Assembly: GCA_046260445.1 (NCBI GenBank)
Contig: JBHEPF010000071.1
Location: 1-5,514, forward strand
Direction of reading: 5' to 3'
DNA length: 5,514 nucleotides
DNA from: F2B08 sp046260445
Lineage (GTDB): Bacteria > Actinomycetota > Actinomycetes > Actinomycetales > Dermatophilaceae
The notes under the pieces were generated by a model. It saw only the letters and a program-made list of their open reading frames with translations, was not told the DNA's origin and did no database searches. Position 1 is the first letter of the stretch. The number at the start of each line of letters is the position of its first letter. Positions 5,468-5,514 of the stretch are shown piece by piece. The position numbers and the translations under genes were made by a program.

Positions 5468-5514
5468 GTCGATCTTGCGTGAGGAATGAAGGGCCGCAGG
5501 GCCGGTCGGCAGTC

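Larger units (their letters stand above)
5176..5514. other. Upstream region of the exporter operon, no supportable gene
   Basis: These 339 bases lead into the exporter operon (minus strand). They hold its ribosome binding site, a weak promoter candidate, repeat copy B (5288-5349) and a 13-bp palindrome (5455-5467). A 73-codon minus-strand reading frame (5209-5430, MPDEVVPPRRSRN...) overlaps copy B, has no family resemblance and no clear ribosome binding site, so I do not call it a gene. Confidence 0.55.

Noticed and set aside
1..5514. CRISPR array, tRNA, rRNA or toxin-antitoxin pair
   Set aside because: No regularly spaced repeats, no tRNA/rRNA sequence and no small gene pair were found. The NYN gene has no adjacent antitoxin-like frame.

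Overview
The window is GC-rich DNA with the G/C-ending codons, ATGA gene overlaps and gene families (Arr, DrrAB, an actinobacterial-type NYN protein) typical of a high-GC actinobacterium. I cannot name the genus from the sequence. It looks like an accessory or remodelled region rather than a housekeeping locus, and I see no clearly undescribed defence or metabolic system in it.

Layout. (1) 1-670, minus strand: the 5' part of an IS5-family insertion sequence that runs off the left edge; its transposase changes reading frame near 190-238. (2) 683-1819, plus strand: an intact TetR/AcrR-type regulator that overlaps by ATGA an SRPBCC-family gene broken by two frameshifts and a nonsense codon. An 8+5+8 inverted repeat (673-693) sits between the IS end and the regulator and covers its start codon. 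(3) 2009-2389, minus strand: a rifampin ADP-ribosyltransferase (Arr) whose core and catalytic triad are present but whose C-terminal helix is lost to a frame change and an in-frame stop. (4) 2572-3138, plus strand: an intact NYN/PIN-like putative nuclease, probably on a leaderless transcript. (5) 3311-5175, minus strand: an intact two-gene DrrA/DrrB-type ABC exporter operon. (6) 5176-5514: upstream region of that operon, with no supportable gene.

How the parts relate. DrrA (ATPase) and DrrB (permease) should form one drug or lipid exporter. The TetR and SRPBCC genes were one transcription unit, but the SRPBCC partner is now a pseudogene. Arr and DrrAB are both resistance-type genes and lie within a few kb of an IS, but nothing shows shared regulation. 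Damage is concentrated in the left half (1-2400: transposase, SRPBCC, Arr), while the regulator, the NYN gene and both transporter genes read through cleanly.

The two signals most worth following are the operator-like inverted repeat touching the IS junction, and a diverged ~60-nt segment found on both sides of the exporter operon (3205-3264 and 5288-5349). Its substitutions fall mostly at third codon positions of one frame, as if it came from an old coding sequence.
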